Program-made: the position numbers and the translations under genes
The notes under the pieces: model-generated
Seen by the model: only the letters and a program-made list of their open reading frames with translations
Told to the model about the DNA's origin: nothing
Database searches by the model: none
Assembly: GCA_030248215.1 (NCBI GenBank)
Contig: JASANG010000869.1
Coordinates: forward strand, 1-64,000
Length of the DNA: 64,000 nt
Direction: 5' to 3'
From: Enoplolaimus lenunculus
Taxonomy: Eukaryota > Nematoda > Enoplea > Enoplida > Thoracostomopsidae
In this document: positions 63,120 to 64,000 of the stretch, piece by piece
How positions within the stretch are numbered: the first letter of the stretch is position 1
How the letters are laid out: each line of letters starts with the position of its first letter

Positions 63120-64000
63120 GTATGTTGTTGTATTTAATTTGTCATTTGCATATGACTTTCGACATGTTGTAACGGTCATGTTTGTTTTAAAATATGTCGG
63201 GTTTCTAGCTGTGGTGCAATAGGATAGGCTGTCGACTAATAGTAACAGTGACCCTTTGCCCTATATGCTTGTCTTAGAGTAGCTTTATATAAGTTATAAC
63301 CAGCGTCTTTATATGATAAACAAAAGAGTGGAAATTGAGAAAATACTGCAGATTTTAGTCTGCTTATTGCAGGTAATATATGCAATAGGTTCCGAATGCA
63401 GTCGTTATGCGGGATTCACGTTATAACCGGGGCAGCTTGGGATACGTTTTGTCCCGATTAGCCTATTGGGTAACATTTTGTCTGCTAATATCATATGATA
63501 TATTTTCGAATGTCTGCATACTTGAGGTAACATACCCAAATTGTTCTGTTGAATATCATATGATACTATAATTTGAAATTTGAATTTTTGAATTATGATA
63601 TTGTTTTTCTAAGCGGTTTTGGGTCGGAAATGAATTTGCAGACGTGTATTTGGTATTTAAAGCACAGCTGTGCCTCTGCCGTCCGACTTTCCATTAATTT
63701 ATTAGCACCCGAAAATTACCCTGTACCGCTGAATATCATATGATATTTGTTGTAATTTTGGAATATCACATGATATTCGCATAAATGTCCCTCAGTATCA
63801 CGTGGGTCGGACGTGATCCGCATTAGCTTTCAGCATGCGCTGTTAATCTTTCGGGTTTGGTTTAAGTTTCTCTATAGACTTAGGTTTAAGCATATGTTTA
63901 AGCTCAGATTCACTCTGCCGATTTAATAATCGCTAGATGTTGTTAAATACTTGTTTTGCATATGATTCGTTAATACTTGATTCATTTAGATAGCAACAAA
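63120..64000 (+). other. Start of the intron after T16
   Basis: No TSP1 or GON-domain frame is visible up to the window end; only the palindrome cluster at 63484-63780 stands out. Confidence 0.7.
63484..63780 (+). repeat. Cluster of ATATCATATGATAT palindromes
   Basis: AATATCATATGATAT-type palindromes occur at about 63487, 63554, 63732 and 63763 (the last with CACATGATAT). They lie beyond the last exon seen. Confidence 0.85.

Noticed and set aside
1-64000. Retroviral, LTR or Polinton-type remains
   Set aside because: No reverse transcriptase, integrase, capsid-like frame or paired long terminal repeats were seen on either strand.

Overview
The window comes from an AT-rich, intron-rich invertebrate genome packed with short interspersed repeats. 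A nematode is the best guess, on two weak signs: almost every 3' splice site reads TTTNAG or close to it, and many interspersed elements carry arrays of TTAGGC, the hexamer used at nematode telomeres. Neither sign is proof. No bacterial, viral, retroviral, rRNA or CRISPR feature is visible.

Only one gene can be supported. It is a very large plus-strand ADAMTS metalloproteinase gene that fills the right-hand 39 kb and runs off the window. I placed 34 exons with compatible splice phases from 26529 to 63119 (5304 nt, exactly 1768 codons), preceded by one prodomain exon (25251-26312) and a doubtful first exon near 23.75-24.08 kb. The domain order is: prodomain with two KR-rich furin-like sites, zinc metalloprotease with HELGH, disintegrin-like domain, central TSP1, cysteine-rich domain, spacer, then a run of TSP1 repeats. 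Sixteen TSP1 repeats are visible and the gene is still open at its 3' end. So long an array is known only from the GON-1/ADAMTS9/ADAMTS20 branch, so this is most likely a gon-1 orthologue whose GON domain lies beyond the window. The family cleaves extracellular matrix proteoglycans and steers cell migration and secretion.

Layout: 1-23.4 kb holds no recognisable gene, only repeats and unassigned AT-rich sequence. 23.4-29.5 kb holds the prodomain exons and two trinucleotide microsatellites. 30-35.2 kb is the protease and the start of the disintegrin domain. 35.7-42.9 kb runs from the disintegrin domain to the spacer. 42.9-63.1 kb is the TSP1 array, mostly one repeat per phase 0-0 exon.

The other main content is non-autonomous transposons. 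The commonest (15 sites) has GGCC[C/A]ATGT termini and 8-bp target duplications. Its interior is usually TTAGGC-type repeats, but in one 1.5-kb copy it is a 9-bp minisatellite. Others are a piggyBac-type element (TTAA flanks) carrying a tRNA-derived module, TA-flanked mariner-like elements, a hAT-like CAGTGGCGGATCC element, and GC-rich elements, one with a 51-bp minisatellite. Introns of the gene are full of these, several within 10-130 bp of splice sites. The most striking gene-level oddity is a fivefold tandem copy of the 3' splice site in front of the exon that completes the zinc-binding motif.
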